A stretch of DNA of 64,000 bases from Flavobacterium sp. ALD4 (GTDB lineage: Bacteria; Bacteroidota; Bacteroidia; Flavobacteriales; Flavobacteriaceae): the NCBI RefSeq assembly GCF_002836475.1, contig NZ_PJBJ01000030.1, forward strand, positions 992,001 to 1,056,000, in the 5' to 3' direction. Positions 1 through 9,016 of this stretch are shown here, piece after piece. The position numbers and the translations under genes are program-made. Within the stretch, counting starts at the first letter, position 1; each line of letters begins with the position of its first letter. The notes beneath the pieces were generated by a model. That model did no database searches. It was not told where the DNA came from and saw only the letters and a program-made list of their open reading frames with translations.

Positions 1-2012
1 CTTTTGCGGAGGCTCAAGCTCAAACCGTTACCTCAAGTAAAGAACCGGGAATAAATGTTTCGTTTTTTGATAATACAGTAAAACCCGCAGATGATTTTTT
101 CCGATTCGTAAATGGAACTTGGCTTGATAAAACCGAAATTCCAAGTGACAGAACTTCTTGGGGAAGTTTTAATGAATTGCTTAAAAAAACCGATAAAGAT
201 GCCTTAACTATTTTGAAAGAAGCATCAAAAAATCCAATTTATAAATCAACAACGGATCAGGGAAAAGCAATTAACTTATTCAATTCAATTTTGGACACGG
301 TTGCAAGAGATAAACAGGGTATTGGCCCGTTAAAGCTTTATTTGGCAAAAATTGATAAGGTCAAAAACACTAAAGACTTGCAAAAGTTATTAATTGAAAT
401 GGAACCTACTGGTGGGATAGGTTTTTTTGGGGTAGGAGTGGGTGCTGATGATAAAAACAGCGCTAAAAACTCATTAAGTGTAGGTGTTGGAAGGTTAGGT
501 TTGCCCGATCAGGATTATTATTCTTCACAAGAAAAAGATACGAAGGAAAAAAGAGATAAATACGAGCAACATATTGCTAGGATGCTTCAGTTTATAGGAG
601 AGACTCCAGTGCAAGCCAAAGCAAGTGCTAGTCAAATTTTAGCTTTGGAAATCGAGATGTCTAAACCACGGTTGGACCGCGTAGAGCGAAGAGACGGCAG
701 ATTGCAATACAACCCGATGACCATTGCAGAATTACAGAAAATGACGCCGGCAATTAATTGGAGCGACTATTTTGCGGGTATTGGTTTTACAAAGTTAGAT
801 ACAGTAATCGTTGCGCAACCAAAATACATGAAAGCGTTGCAAACAATACTTTCTGAAAACAATGTTTCTGCATGGAAAGAATATATGAAGTGGACTTTAT
901 TAAACGGTTCAACAGGTTTATTGTCGACTACGGTCGATGCAGCTAATTTTGATTTTTACGGAAAGACACTAACCGGAGCAATTAAACAAAGACCAATTGA
1001 AGAAAGAGCTTTGCAAACGGTTAACGGAACAATTGGTGAAGCTTTAGGTAAATTGTATGTTGAAAAGATGTTTCCTGCTGAAGCAAAAGAAAAAGCGGAG
1101 AAAATGATCCGTAATATTATTTTGGCATATCAAAATCGGATTAATAATTTAACTTGGATGTCAGCAGAGACAAAAGTGAAAGCGATTGAAAAATTGAATA
1201 AGATTAACATCAAAATCGGATACCCAGATAAGTGGAAAGATTATTCGAGATTGAATATAGAAAGTATAGCCGAGGGTGGAAGCTATTTCGAAAACATAAA
1301 AAATCTTTCCCGTTGGAGTTTCCAGAAAGATATCGACAAGTTAGACAAACCAGTTGATAAAACAGAGTGGTACATGTCGCCACAAACAGTAAATGCTTAC
1401 TATAATCCGTCGTATAACGAGATTGTATTTCCGGCAGCTATTTTACAGGCACCATTCTATAATTACCAAGCAGATGAAGCTGTAAATTACGGTGGAATTG
1501 GAGCTGTTATCGGTCACGAAATCTCTCATGGATTTGATGACTCAGGCGCTCGTTACAATGCAGATGGAAATTTAATTGACTGGTGGACAGCTGAAGATTT
1601 AACACGATTTACGGCGCTGGGAACTGCTCTTTCAGACCAATACAGCGCATTAGAACCGCTTCCAGGAGTTCATGTAGATGGTAAATTTACTCTTGGAGAA
1701 AACATTGGTGACTTGGGAGGAATAAATGCCGCTTATGATGGTCTACAATTGTATTTAAAAGACAATAAAAATCCAGGACTCATAGACGGGTTCACCCCAG
1801 AGCAACGTTTCTTTATTTCTTGGACCACGGTTTGGAGAACCAAATCACGTGATGAAGCGATTAAAAACCAAGTAAAAACGGATCCACATTCTCCAGGAAT
1901 GTACCGTGCGTATGTGCCGGCTCAAAATGTTGATGCTTTTTATAAGGCATTTGACATTAAAAAAGGCGACGGTATGTATATTGAACCTGATAAAAGAGTT
2001 AAGATCTGGTAG
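1..2012 (+). CDS. M13 family zinc metallopeptidase, 5' end cut by window
   Basis: Secreted or periplasmic endopeptidase of the neprilysin/PepO (M13) family. The reading frame is open from base 3, so the apparent TTG start at 177 is only an artefact of the window edge; the residues before it (AQAQTVTSSKEPGINV...) match the region just after the signal peptide of the neighbouring paralogue. The zinc motif HEISH begins at base 1515 and is followed by the third-ligand motif GENIGDLGG near base 1697; the substrate-binding NAYYNPSYNEIVFP block precedes both. About 20 N-terminal residues (signal peptide) lie outside the window. It is the first of two tandem paralogues that align along their whole length. 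The substrate is unknown. Confidence 0.93.
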   Translation, partial: FAEAQAQTVTSSKEPGINVSFFDNTVKPADDFFRFVNGTWLDKTEIPSDRTSWGSFNELLKKTDKDALTILKEASKNPIYKSTTDQGKAINLFNSILDTVARDKQGIGPLKLYLAKIDKVKNTKDLQKLLIEMEPTGGIGFFGVGVGADDKNSAKNSLSVGVGRLGLPDQDYYSSQEKDTKEKRDKYEQHIARMLQFIGETPVQAKASASQILALEIEMSKPRLDRVERRDGRLQYNPMTIAELQKMTPAINWSDYFAGIGFTKLDTVIVAQPKYMKALQTILSENNVSAWKEYMKWTLLNGSTGLLSTTVDAANFDFYGKTLTGAIKQRPIEERALQTVNGTIGEALGKLYVEKMFPAEAKEKAEKMIRNIILAYQNRINNLTWMSAETKVKAIEKLNKINIKIGYPDKWKDYSRLNIESIAEGGSYFENIKNLSRWSFQKDIDKLDKPVDKTEWYMSPQTVNAYYNPSYNEIVFPAAILQAPFYNYQADEAVNYGGIGAVIGHEISHGFDDSGARYNADGNLIDWWTAEDLTRFTALGTALSDQYSALEPLPGVHVDGKFTLGENIGDLGGINAAYDGLQLYLKDNKNPGLIDGFTPEQRFFISWTTVWRTKSRDEAIKNQVKTDPHSPGMYRAYVPAQNVDAFYKAFDIKKGDGMYIEPDKRVKIW

Positions 2013-2035
2013 TTGTCAAACTACCATGACTAAAA

Positions 2036-2060
2036 AATCCCAAGTGAAAGCTTGGGATTT
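2036..2060 (+). terminator. Intrinsic terminator after first M13 gene
   Basis: Inverted repeat AATCCCAAG / CTTGGGATT with a 6-base loop, 23 bases after the stop codon. The same stem occurs after the second M13 gene at 4311. The T-tract is short (TTT then CCTAATTT), so termination may be partial. Confidence 0.7.
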
Positions 2061-2222
2061 CCTAATTTAAAAAAAAAGGAAACCACCAATAAATATTTCA
2101 AGCATTTCAATTGAAGAGACTTTTGAAATAAAGGATATGAAATTATTGGCTTTTTTGATTAAACCTTTTATAAATTGCGAAGTCTAAAAAAGATAAATTA
2201 AGATAACTAATCAACTATAAAA

Positions 2223-4286
2223 ATGAAAAAAAACAGCAACAGGCAGCTTCTTTTTGTGATTCCTGCACTTTTTGGACTTACAGTTACGCAGGCACAAACA
2301 GTTCCACCCGTAAAAGAACCGGGTATTAATGTCAATTATATGGACAAGTCAGTGAAGCCTGCCAACGACTTTTTCCGATATGTAAACGGGACATGGTTAG
2401 ACAATACTGAAATTCCTTCTGACAGAACACGTTGGGGAAGCTTTGATGAATTAAGAAAAAAGACAGACGCAGATGCTCTGGCAATTTTAAAAGAGGCAGC
2501 AACAAATCCAAAATACAAATCAGATACTGACCAAGGGAAGGCAATCAATTTGTACAAAACGATACTTGATACTGTAGGCCGCAATAAATTAGGGATTACA
2601 CCATTAAAACCCTACTTAAAAAAAATTGATGCGGTTAAAAACACCAAGGATTTAGAAGCCTTATTAATCGAAATGGAGCCCTTAGGAGGGATTGGTTTCT
2701 TTGGCGCAAACATTGGTCCAGACGCTAAAAACAGTAATAGAAATGTAATCAGTGTGGGGCCTGGAGGTGTAGGTTTACCAGACAGGGATTATTATGTTTC
2801 TGAAGATGCTGATTCAAAAGAAAAAAGAGAGAAATACGTGCTTCACGTAGCTAAAATGTTAGGATTTATTGGTGAAAAGCCTACCGAAGCTAAAACACAT
2901 GCGGAACAGATTTTAGCACTTGAAATCGAAATGTCAAAACCTAGGTTTGACCGTGTAGAAAGAAGAGACAGAAGAAAATCGTATAACCCCATGACTGTCG
3001 CCGATTTACAAAAATTGACGCCTTCTATCAACTGGAATACCTACTTTACTAAAATAGGTTTGAAAAACGTGGATTCGTTAATCGTGTCACAACCGAAGTA
3101 TATGACTACTTTAGAGTCGGTTTTTAAAGAAAATAAAGTAGATTACTGGAAAGCTTATATGCGCTGGTCATTATTAAACAGAGCTTCAAGTCAATTGTCA
3201 ACTGCAATTGAAAATGCAAACTTTGAGTTCTATGGTAAGACCTTGACAGGTGCCGTAAAACAAAGACCAAGCGATGAACGTGCCTTGCAAGTAATTAATG
3301 GAAGAATCGGGGAAGCTTTAGGGAAATTATATGTAGAAAAGATGTTTCCGGCTGAAGCCAAAACCAAAGCAGAGAAAATGATAAAAAACATCTTTATTGC
3401 TTTTGAAAATCGAATCAATAACCTTGCTTGGATGTCACCAGAGACAAAAGTAAGTGCAGTTGAAAAATTACACATGTCAAAAATTAAAATTGGGTATCCT
3501 GACAAATGGAAAGATTATTCAGCCTTAGTAATTAAGAACCCAGAAGAAGGAGGGACTTATTTTGAAAACACAAAAAATATGGCTAAATGGCGTTATGAGG
3601 AAGATCTTGCAGACTTAACTAAGCCAGTTGACAAAACAAGATGGGGAATGTCTCCACAAACAGTGAATGCTTATTACAACGCATCATATAATGAGATTGT
3701 ATTTCCAGCAGCTATTTTACAACCACCATTTTATAATTACCAAGCAGACGAAGCGGTAAATTATGGAGGAATTGGAGGGGTTATCGGACATGAAATTTCT
3801 CATGGGTTCGATGATTCAGGATCACGATACAATGCCGAAGGGAATTTAGTAGATTGGTGGACAGCAGAGGATTCAAAACAATTTTCAGCGCTGACCACAG
3901 CTCTTGCAACTCAGTACAGTGCTCTCGAGCCATTACCAGGAACTTTTGTTGATGGTAAATTTACTTTGGGAGAAAACATTGGTGATTTAGGAGGAATAAA
4001 TGCCGCTTATGATGGATTACAATTGTATTTAAAAGAAAATGGAAACCCGGGTTTAATTGATGGGTATACACCAGAACAACGGTTCTTTTTCTCTTGGGCT
4101 ACAATCTGGAGATCTAAAGCGCGTGATGAAGCGATTAAAAATCAGGTAAAAACAGATCCACATTCTCCAGGAATGTATCGCGCTTACGTGCCATTGCAAA
4201 ATGTGGATACCTTTTACCAGGCGTTTGGTATTCAAGCAAATGATGGTATGTATATTGCTCCAGAGAAAAGGGTTAAAATCTGGTAA
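2223..4286 (+). CDS. M13 family zinc metallopeptidase (tandem paralogue)
   Basis: A 687-residue M13 peptidase, the usual full length for the family. Residues 1-25 form a signal peptide ending TQAQ without a lipobox cysteine, so the protein is probably periplasmic or secreted. Peptidase_M13_N covers roughly residues 45-430 and the catalytic domain about 480-687. HEISH is at 523-527 (zinc ligands H523 and H527, catalytic E524) and the third ligand is E584 in GENIGD, with D588 as the supporting aspartate. It is highly similar to the upstream gene and ends with the same sequence (RVKIW). About 160 bases with no obvious gene separate the copies, so this copy probably has its own promoter. Confidence 0.95.
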   Translation: MKKNSNRQLLFVIPALFGLTVTQAQTVPPVKEPGINVNYMDKSVKPANDFFRYVNGTWLDNTEIPSDRTRWGSFDELRKKTDADALAILKEAATNPKYKSDTDQGKAINLYKTILDTVGRNKLGITPLKPYLKKIDAVKNTKDLEALLIEMEPLGGIGFFGANIGPDAKNSNRNVISVGPGGVGLPDRDYYVSEDADSKEKREKYVLHVAKMLGFIGEKPTEAKTHAEQILALEIEMSKPRFDRVERRDRRKSYNPMTVADLQKLTPSINWNTYFTKIGLKNVDSLIVSQPKYMTTLESVFKENKVDYWKAYMRWSLLNRASSQLSTAIENANFEFYGKTLTGAVKQRPSDERALQVINGRIGEALGKLYVEKMFPAEAKTKAEKMIKNIFIAFENRINNLAWMSPETKVSAVEKLHMSKIKIGYPDKWKDYSALVIKNPEEGGTYFENTKNMAKWRYEEDLADLTKPVDKTRWGMSPQTVNAYYNASYNEIVFPAAILQPPFYNYQADEAVNYGGIGGVIGHEISHGFDDSGSRYNAEGNLVDWWTAEDSKQFSALTTALATQYSALEPLPGTFVDGKFTLGENIGDLGGINAAYDGLQLYLKENGNPGLIDGYTPEQRFFFSWATIWRSKARDEAIKNQVKTDPHSPGMYRAYVPLQNVDTFYQAFGIQANDGMYIAPEKRVKIW

Positions 4287-4310
4287 TAAAAAATAGTTTT
4301 AGCAAAAAGA

Positions 4311-4337
4311 AATCCCAAGTTAGCGCTTGGGATTTTT
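4311..4337 (+). terminator. Intrinsic terminator after second M13 gene
   Basis: Inverted repeat AATCCCAAG / CTTGGGATT with loop TTAGCG followed by TTTTTT, 24 bases after the stop. The stem is identical to that at 2036 and only the loop and tail differ. It lies between convergent genes and could also serve the minus-strand transporter gene. Confidence 0.85.
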
Positions 4338-4373
4338 TAGTTTATTTGTGCTTTTGCGAAAGCGTAAAACGGT

Positions 4374-5321
4374 CTACGTAATCGTGTTTTTTAAGGCCAA
4401 TCGGCGGGCTTTTCTAATCGAATGATTCACCATATACAAACCAAAAATAGTTATTCCACCTCCAATTGCAATCACCATTGTAAGTGCTTCTCCAAAAATC
4501 AGAGCACCTAACAGAACAGCGACAATTGGATTGATGTAGGCATAGATGCTATTTATCTCTGCCGGAAGATTTTGCAGCATGTAGATGTAGGCAATAAAAG
4601 ACAATACGGATCCGATAATTACAAGGTAGGCAATGGACCACCATGAAATTGCTGGAATTGACATTAAATTGACTCCAGTTCCAGTTGCACCAGTAACGGC
4701 AAAAAGGATCAAGCTTGAAATCAGCATTTGTAGTCCAAGGCTAAAATATGGATTGAAAGTAGCCGCTTTTTTCTTAGTGTATAAACTTCCAAAAGCCCAA
4801 CTGATCGTTGCGATAAATGAAAGAAGAATTCCAAATCTGAAATCGGGTTGTAGAAAATCGCTAAGATGATCATAGAAAATGACGCAAACACCGCTAAAAC
4901 TGATTGTTAGGCCCAGAATAGCTAGCTTCGCTAATTTTTCACCCCTGAAAAAAGTAATGATAACAATCCACAATGGGAAAACAGCATTTAAAATAGCACC
5001 TAAACCACTACTGATGAATTTTACTCCCCAGGTACTTAATCCATTGCTTAATGCAAAATTAAGAATACTTAAAATGATGATTGTTTTCCATTGTTTTCCC
5101 TTGGGCCAAACCTCCTTTTTGTAGATGAAAAAGGAAACGTAAAGTATACCTCCGATAAATTGTCTAATTCCTGCTAGTTGCAATGCAGGCATGTGTCGTA
5201 CCCCTTCCTTTGAAGCGATCCACGTAGTTCCCCAAAAAAAACAGACCCAGCATAAGGCTATTATTGGCAATCCGACAGCATTTATTTTAGTCGAAAAAGC
5301 AGTGTGTATTTTAGACTTCAC
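4374..5321 (-). CDS. EamA/DMT family transporter
   Basis: A 315-residue inner-membrane protein of the drug/metabolite transporter superfamily with ten predicted helices as two EamA repeats (about residues 15-150 and 160-300). The first repeat has the typical WGTTW motif after the first helix and the second has the family pattern SWAFGSLYTKK. The start is GTG at 5321, one base after the stop codon of the upstream gene (5323-5325), so translation is probably coupled. The substrate is unknown; members export amino acids or other metabolites. A second, distinct EamA gene lies at 15716-16621. Confidence 0.9.
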   Translation of the reverse strand: MKSKIHTAFSTKINAVGLPIIALCWVCFFWGTTWIASKEGVRHMPALQLAGIRQFIGGILYVSFFIYKKEVWPKGKQWKTIIILSILNFALSNGLSTWGVKFISSGLGAILNAVFPLWIVIITFFRGEKLAKLAILGLTISFSGVCVIFYDHLSDFLQPDFRFGILLSFIATISWAFGSLYTKKKAATFNPYFSLGLQMLISSLILFAVTGATGTGVNLMSIPAISWWSIAYLVIIGSVLSFIAYIYMLQNLPAEINSIYAYINPIVAVLLGALIFGEALTMVIAIGGGITIFGLYMVNHSIRKARRLALKNTIT

Positions 5322-5322
5322 T

Positions 5323-6126
5323 TTATAGGTTCGTTATTGTAAAAGTATAGTTAAGTTTTTTTACCAATTTATCTTCTAAAATAGTTTTTCCAACCGAAAG
5401 TGTATCATGGTTAAACTTGGGCGGCACTAAATTTAATTTCAATGCTTTTTTGGTATAATACGCTTCGCGGGAAGGGTGTGCTGGAGCTGCCGCATTATAG
5501 GTTTCTCCCCAAGAATTCTTTTCAATTATTTTAAGGATAATACCAATACAGTCCGTTTGATGGATTAAATTAATTGGCGCATCAGGGTTTTCGAGGTTTT
5601 CGCGGCCTGCTAAAAACCGAATCGGATTTCTATCTTCACCAATTAAACCCCCAAAACGCAGTATCGTAGTTTTAAAACGACTGTTACCCTGCAAAACACC
5701 TTCTACTATAGCTAATTGTTTTCCACTTTCAGAATCAGGGTTTAGTACTGTTTCTTCGGTCACTTGATCATTGTCATCCCCATAAACCGAAGTTGAACTG
5801 ATAAAAAGGATGTTTTCAATGGTCGATTTCTCGATAAATGGGATTAAGATCTCGATTTTACTAACAAAGTTTTCTTTGTTGATTCCTCTTAATTTGGGTG
5901 GAATATCAATAATCAGAATTGTACTGCCTTTTAAAAAATCCTCGATTGGACCAGAAATACGGTCGGCTTCAAGCGCAATTAAAAAAGGATGGATTCCGAC
6001 CTTTTCTAAAATCGAAATTTTATCGGGAGAAGTAGTCGAACCATTGACACGAATCCCTTTTGCCAATACTGCTTTCGCCAATGGTAACCCTAACCAACCG
6101 CAACCTAAAATGCTGATATTTTTCAT
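5323..6126 (-). CDS. NAD(P)-binding SDR-like protein (YeeZ type)
   Basis: A 267-residue Rossmann-fold protein. The N terminus has the nucleotide-binding motif ILGCGWLGLPLA, and residues 105-115 include FISSTSVYGDD, resembling the Ser/Thr-Tyr region of extended SDRs; INLIHQTDCIGIILKII is an epimerase-like feature. I place the start at ATG 6126, directly before the Rossmann motif; the frame extends upstream to an ATG at 6168, but those 14 residues (MRRCLNFIDKQNIK) are not typical. It is the first gene of a coupled pair with the EamA transporter. Related proteins are annotated as nucleoside-diphosphate-sugar epimerases, but the real substrate is not known. Confidence 0.82.
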   Translation of the reverse strand: MKNISILGCGWLGLPLAKAVLAKGIRVNGSTTSPDKISILEKVGIHPFLIALEADRISGPIEDFLKGSTILIIDIPPKLRGINKENFVSKIEILIPFIEKSTIENILFISSTSVYGDDNDQVTEETVLNPDSESGKQLAIVEGVLQGNSRFKTTILRFGGLIGEDRNPIRFLAGRENLENPDAPINLIHQTDCIGIILKIIEKNSWGETYNAAAPAHPSREAYYTKKALKLNLVPPKFNHDTLSVGKTILEDKLVKKLNYTFTITNL

Positions 6127-6228
6127 TTTTATATTCTGTTTGTCAATAAAATTTAAGCAGCGTCGCAAGCAATGACACTACAAATTGACTTGCGCAAATT
6201 TGAGTAAAATTATTTAACTTTTATAGTA

Positions 6229-8646
6229 TCATTCGCAATTATTACTATTTTTTTTTTGAACAGTTGAGTTTATTGGTGTCGCAACAATGGTTGTGTTTTG
6301 TGTTGCGCTTTCAGTGCTGATTGGTTTAGCAGTCTGAATGAATAAAGTAGGCTTTATTGTTTGTTTAATAATTACGGCATCAGTCAGGACAAAAGGAGTA
6401 GGCATCATCCAAGAAGCTCTTTTTGAAATTGAGAACAAGGGGTTCTGCATTAAATCAAACGAGCTTTCCATTAATTCCATATCAAAAACGGCTCTTATAT
6501 TGATGTTGAACTCCATTTCTAAAGGGGCGTTATCCACAACATAGTAACTCAACAGTTTTTTTCCTTTTCGGTTAAACTGGGTTCCTTTTTGATTCATATG
6601 AGTTGCGCCATTAGCTCTTAAATTATAGAACACCATTTTTTTATTGGCAAAAACATCATAACGGTTTACTGCTCGGTTGGGAGAGATTCGAAGTTTTAAA
6701 TACCTTTTATTTCCTGCAATACTGTCTTTTAAGAATTCGATAGTAGGTTTCTGGAGTTCTTTTTTTGGAGCAGGGGCAGCATAAGTAAAGGCCGAATTGT
6801 ATTTGCTGAACAAGGGGGTTTGATTCAAGGCTGTAGCGGATTTCGGGTTTTCTCCCAAATATTCTTTGGTCCAAGGATCCAGATTAACATCATAAGTTGC
6901 CCAACTGGCTTTATCGGTATCGGTATTATAAATGTATAATAAACTGTTTGATTTTGCCTTTCCTTCTTCATAACCGGATTCGTAATGTGCTTTCGCAAAA
7001 AAGCCAATGGAGATCAGTAAAAAAAGAACGGACCACAACCATTTTTTGGTGAAATAACCAAAAACAAGGAATAGCAATCCAAAAGTCAAAACAGTAAGAA
7101 GTGCACTTCCAAAAAGCACTTTTAATCCCAAGCCTATCGGGAACATTTGAATGAAGGGAACAAACAACAACAAGGCAGGAATACTGAAAATAAGATTTAG
7201 TGTTGTATTGACCTTTTGCGTGACGATATAGTAGCCAAACAGGAATAGTCCGCAGTAAATAGGAATAATTAGAAAACCAGCACCTTTTAGGTAAACGGCT
7301 AATAGTAGGTTAAGGATTAACCATATAAATAAAGGAGCCACGTAGTGATTCACCGCAACTTTTTTAGAAGCAGAACGGCTATAAAAAAATAGGGTTATCG
7401 CTAAAGCAAGAAATACAAAAGCAGCAATGTAGGCGTGACCATTATAGGTAAAACCATTTAGTAAATCATTATACTGGGGATAGAGTAGTAATAATCCTTT
7501 CCAACCAATAAAAGTAATCAGACCAGTGGAAATCAGAGAACCTAAAAACGGTATAAATCCTCTTAAAATTCTTTGAAATGTTAATATTTTCTTGGCAAGT
7601 CCGATGAAAACAAGAAAAAGAAAGAGTAGAAATGCCAAAATAGTCATTGGTAAAACCCAACTGAAAGGATAACTTATAAATGTAAAAGGGATGGTAAAGT
7701 AGACATAATCCTCATCAGATTTTGTCGTGTTCAAATCGGCATTTGAAAAATACTTCAATAAAGGCATTAAATACGTTCCTTGGTGTGCTAATGTGTTTTT
7801 GTTTAAATGATTGATATCATCTTGGGCGGTATGGTAGTTGTAATGGTCGTCGATAAATGCAAAGTTATAGCCTTGAATGTTCTTTTGTTCTCTAAAAATA
7901 GTTAGATCAGTATCATTAGGCAGCATTTTATAAATACTGTACATCAATGAGTTTGCTACCGGAAAAGTTGTGTTTGCTGCGGCAAATTCTTTTACCAGAC
8001 CACCATTTCCGCCGTTTGTTTCCATTAACATATAACTTGGCCCAGAAGTACCGCGGGCTTCGAAATTAAGGACTAGTCCTACTTCTTTTGCCCAATTGTG
8101 CTGGGTTGCAAAAAGAGCCGCTCCATTTAATCCTAATTCTTCTGCATCCGAAAACAGGATGATAATATCATTTTTATGGTTTTTTTTAGCATACAAAAAG
8201 GCGCGGACACTTTCTAAGATTGTTGCCACTCCAGAACCGGCATCGCTTGCGCCATGGGAGTAGGAATGGGGTGCGCTGTCGTAATGAGAAAGAAGTAGTA
8301 GGGCTTTCGAATTACTAGACGTTCCTTTTATTCTAGCCAAAATATTCCGTGACTTTACTAAATTTCCCCACTCGGTCAAAGTATAGCCTTCCTGTATGGA
8401 AGTTTGCAGTCCTAACTTTTGTAACTCTTTTTGTAGATAACCAGCAACCTGGTCGTGATTTTGAGAACCAACATAGTGCGGTTGTTTCGAAATTGCTTTT
8501 ACTTTTTCTAATGCCCTTTCAGTTGAAAACTCAGAAAGCAGTACGCCGTTGTCTGATGTCCACTGCGGCATCATGGTAAGGAAAAGTATTGCTAGAATTG
8601 CTATAATAAAACTGACGGCAAAAAGTGAGGAAAAGCTTTTTTTCAT
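6229..8646 (-). CDS. Membrane-anchored M28 family aminopeptidase
   Basis: An 805-residue protein with an N-terminal membrane anchor (about residues 8-27), a Zn-dependent M28 peptidase domain (about 60-300), a block of roughly eight hydrophobic helices (about 320-560), and an extracytoplasmic C-terminal domain. Metal and catalytic motifs are visible: HYDSAP, GASDAGSGVA (bridging Asp), FSDAEELGLNGA (catalytic Glu) and HYNYHTAQDD (last His). The architecture matches the bacterial relatives of vacuolar Pff1/Fxna-type peptidases. It probably releases N-terminal amino acids from peptides outside the inner membrane. A gap of 22 bases separates it from the zinc-ribbon gene upstream, so it may be the third gene of that transcript. 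Confidence 0.92.
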   Translation of the reverse strand: MKKSFSSLFAVSFIIAILAILFLTMMPQWTSDNGVLLSEFSTERALEKVKAISKQPHYVGSQNHDQVAGYLQKELQKLGLQTSIQEGYTLTEWGNLVKSRNILARIKGTSSNSKALLLLSHYDSAPHSYSHGASDAGSGVATILESVRAFLYAKKNHKNDIIILFSDAEELGLNGAALFATQHNWAKEVGLVLNFEARGTSGPSYMLMETNGGNGGLVKEFAAANTTFPVANSLMYSIYKMLPNDTDLTIFREQKNIQGYNFAFIDDHYNYHTAQDDINHLNKNTLAHQGTYLMPLLKYFSNADLNTTKSDEDYVYFTIPFTFISYPFSWVLPMTILAFLLFLFLVFIGLAKKILTFQRILRGFIPFLGSLISTGLITFIGWKGLLLLYPQYNDLLNGFTYNGHAYIAAFVFLALAITLFFYSRSASKKVAVNHYVAPLFIWLILNLLLAVYLKGAGFLIIPIYCGLFLFGYYIVTQKVNTTLNLIFSIPALLLFVPFIQMFPIGLGLKVLFGSALLTVLTFGLLFLVFGYFTKKWLWSVLFLLISIGFFAKAHYESGYEEGKAKSNSLLYIYNTDTDKASWATYDVNLDPWTKEYLGENPKSATALNQTPLFSKYNSAFTYAAPAPKKELQKPTIEFLKDSIAGNKRYLKLRISPNRAVNRYDVFANKKMVFYNLRANGATHMNQKGTQFNRKGKKLLSYYVVDNAPLEMEFNINIRAVFDMELMESSFDLMQNPLFSISKRASWMMPTPFVLTDAVIIKQTIKPTLFIQTAKPISTESATQNTTIVATPINSTVQKKNSNNCE

Positions 8647-8668
8647 ATTTGGGAAATTTGGGAGGGTA

Positions 8669-9016
8669 TTAAATGTCTTTTTTGACTAACATATAGAAAT
8701 CATTATCCAAAAGCATATAGCCTTGATCATACAAAAAATAGTAGGTATTTCCTGTTTTGGTTTTCAATATATTAGTTAAAAATTCAAAATCAAAACCTTT
8801 GGTCAATAATTTTGCTCGGGTTGTTTTTGATTTTCCTTCCGGATTAAGTTCTGATAGAATGCGATAATTCTTGCGCAACTTGTTATTTGTGTTGCGCATA
8901 TAATTATTGCTGTCTTTGTTTATTTTGTTATTATAGGCATTGCGACAACCATCGCTGCAGAATTTTTTATCCTCGCGGCCCACAATTTTTTCTGTACATT
9001 CTAAACAATTTTTCAT
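8669..9016 (-). CDS. Small zinc-ribbon protein of unknown function
   Basis: A 115-residue protein. The N terminus has CLEC and CSDGC motifs 15 residues apart, which looks like a treble-clef or zinc-ribbon finger similar to DUF2116-type proteins (KKFCSDGCRNAYNNK). The rest is basic to residue 65, then forms a compact domain ending YMLVKKDI. Its ATG overlaps the TAA stop of the GNAT-nitrilase gene (TAATG, one shared base), so translation is probably coupled to that enzyme. The coupling suggests a linked role, but none can be read from the sequence. Confidence 0.8.
   Translation of the reverse strand: MKNCLECTEKIVGREDKKFCSDGCRNAYNNKINKDSNNYMRNTNNKLRKNYRILSELNPEGKSKTTRAKLLTKGFDFEFLTNILKTKTGNTYYFLYDQGYMLLDNDFYMLVKKDI

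Noticed and set aside
177..2012. TTG start at 177 for the first M13 gene
   Set aside because: The frame is open back to base 3 and the earlier residues match the paralogue, so the true start is outside the window.
4633..5124. Two plus-strand frames opposite the EamA gene
   Set aside because: They are antisense shadows of a clearly coding membrane protein gene.
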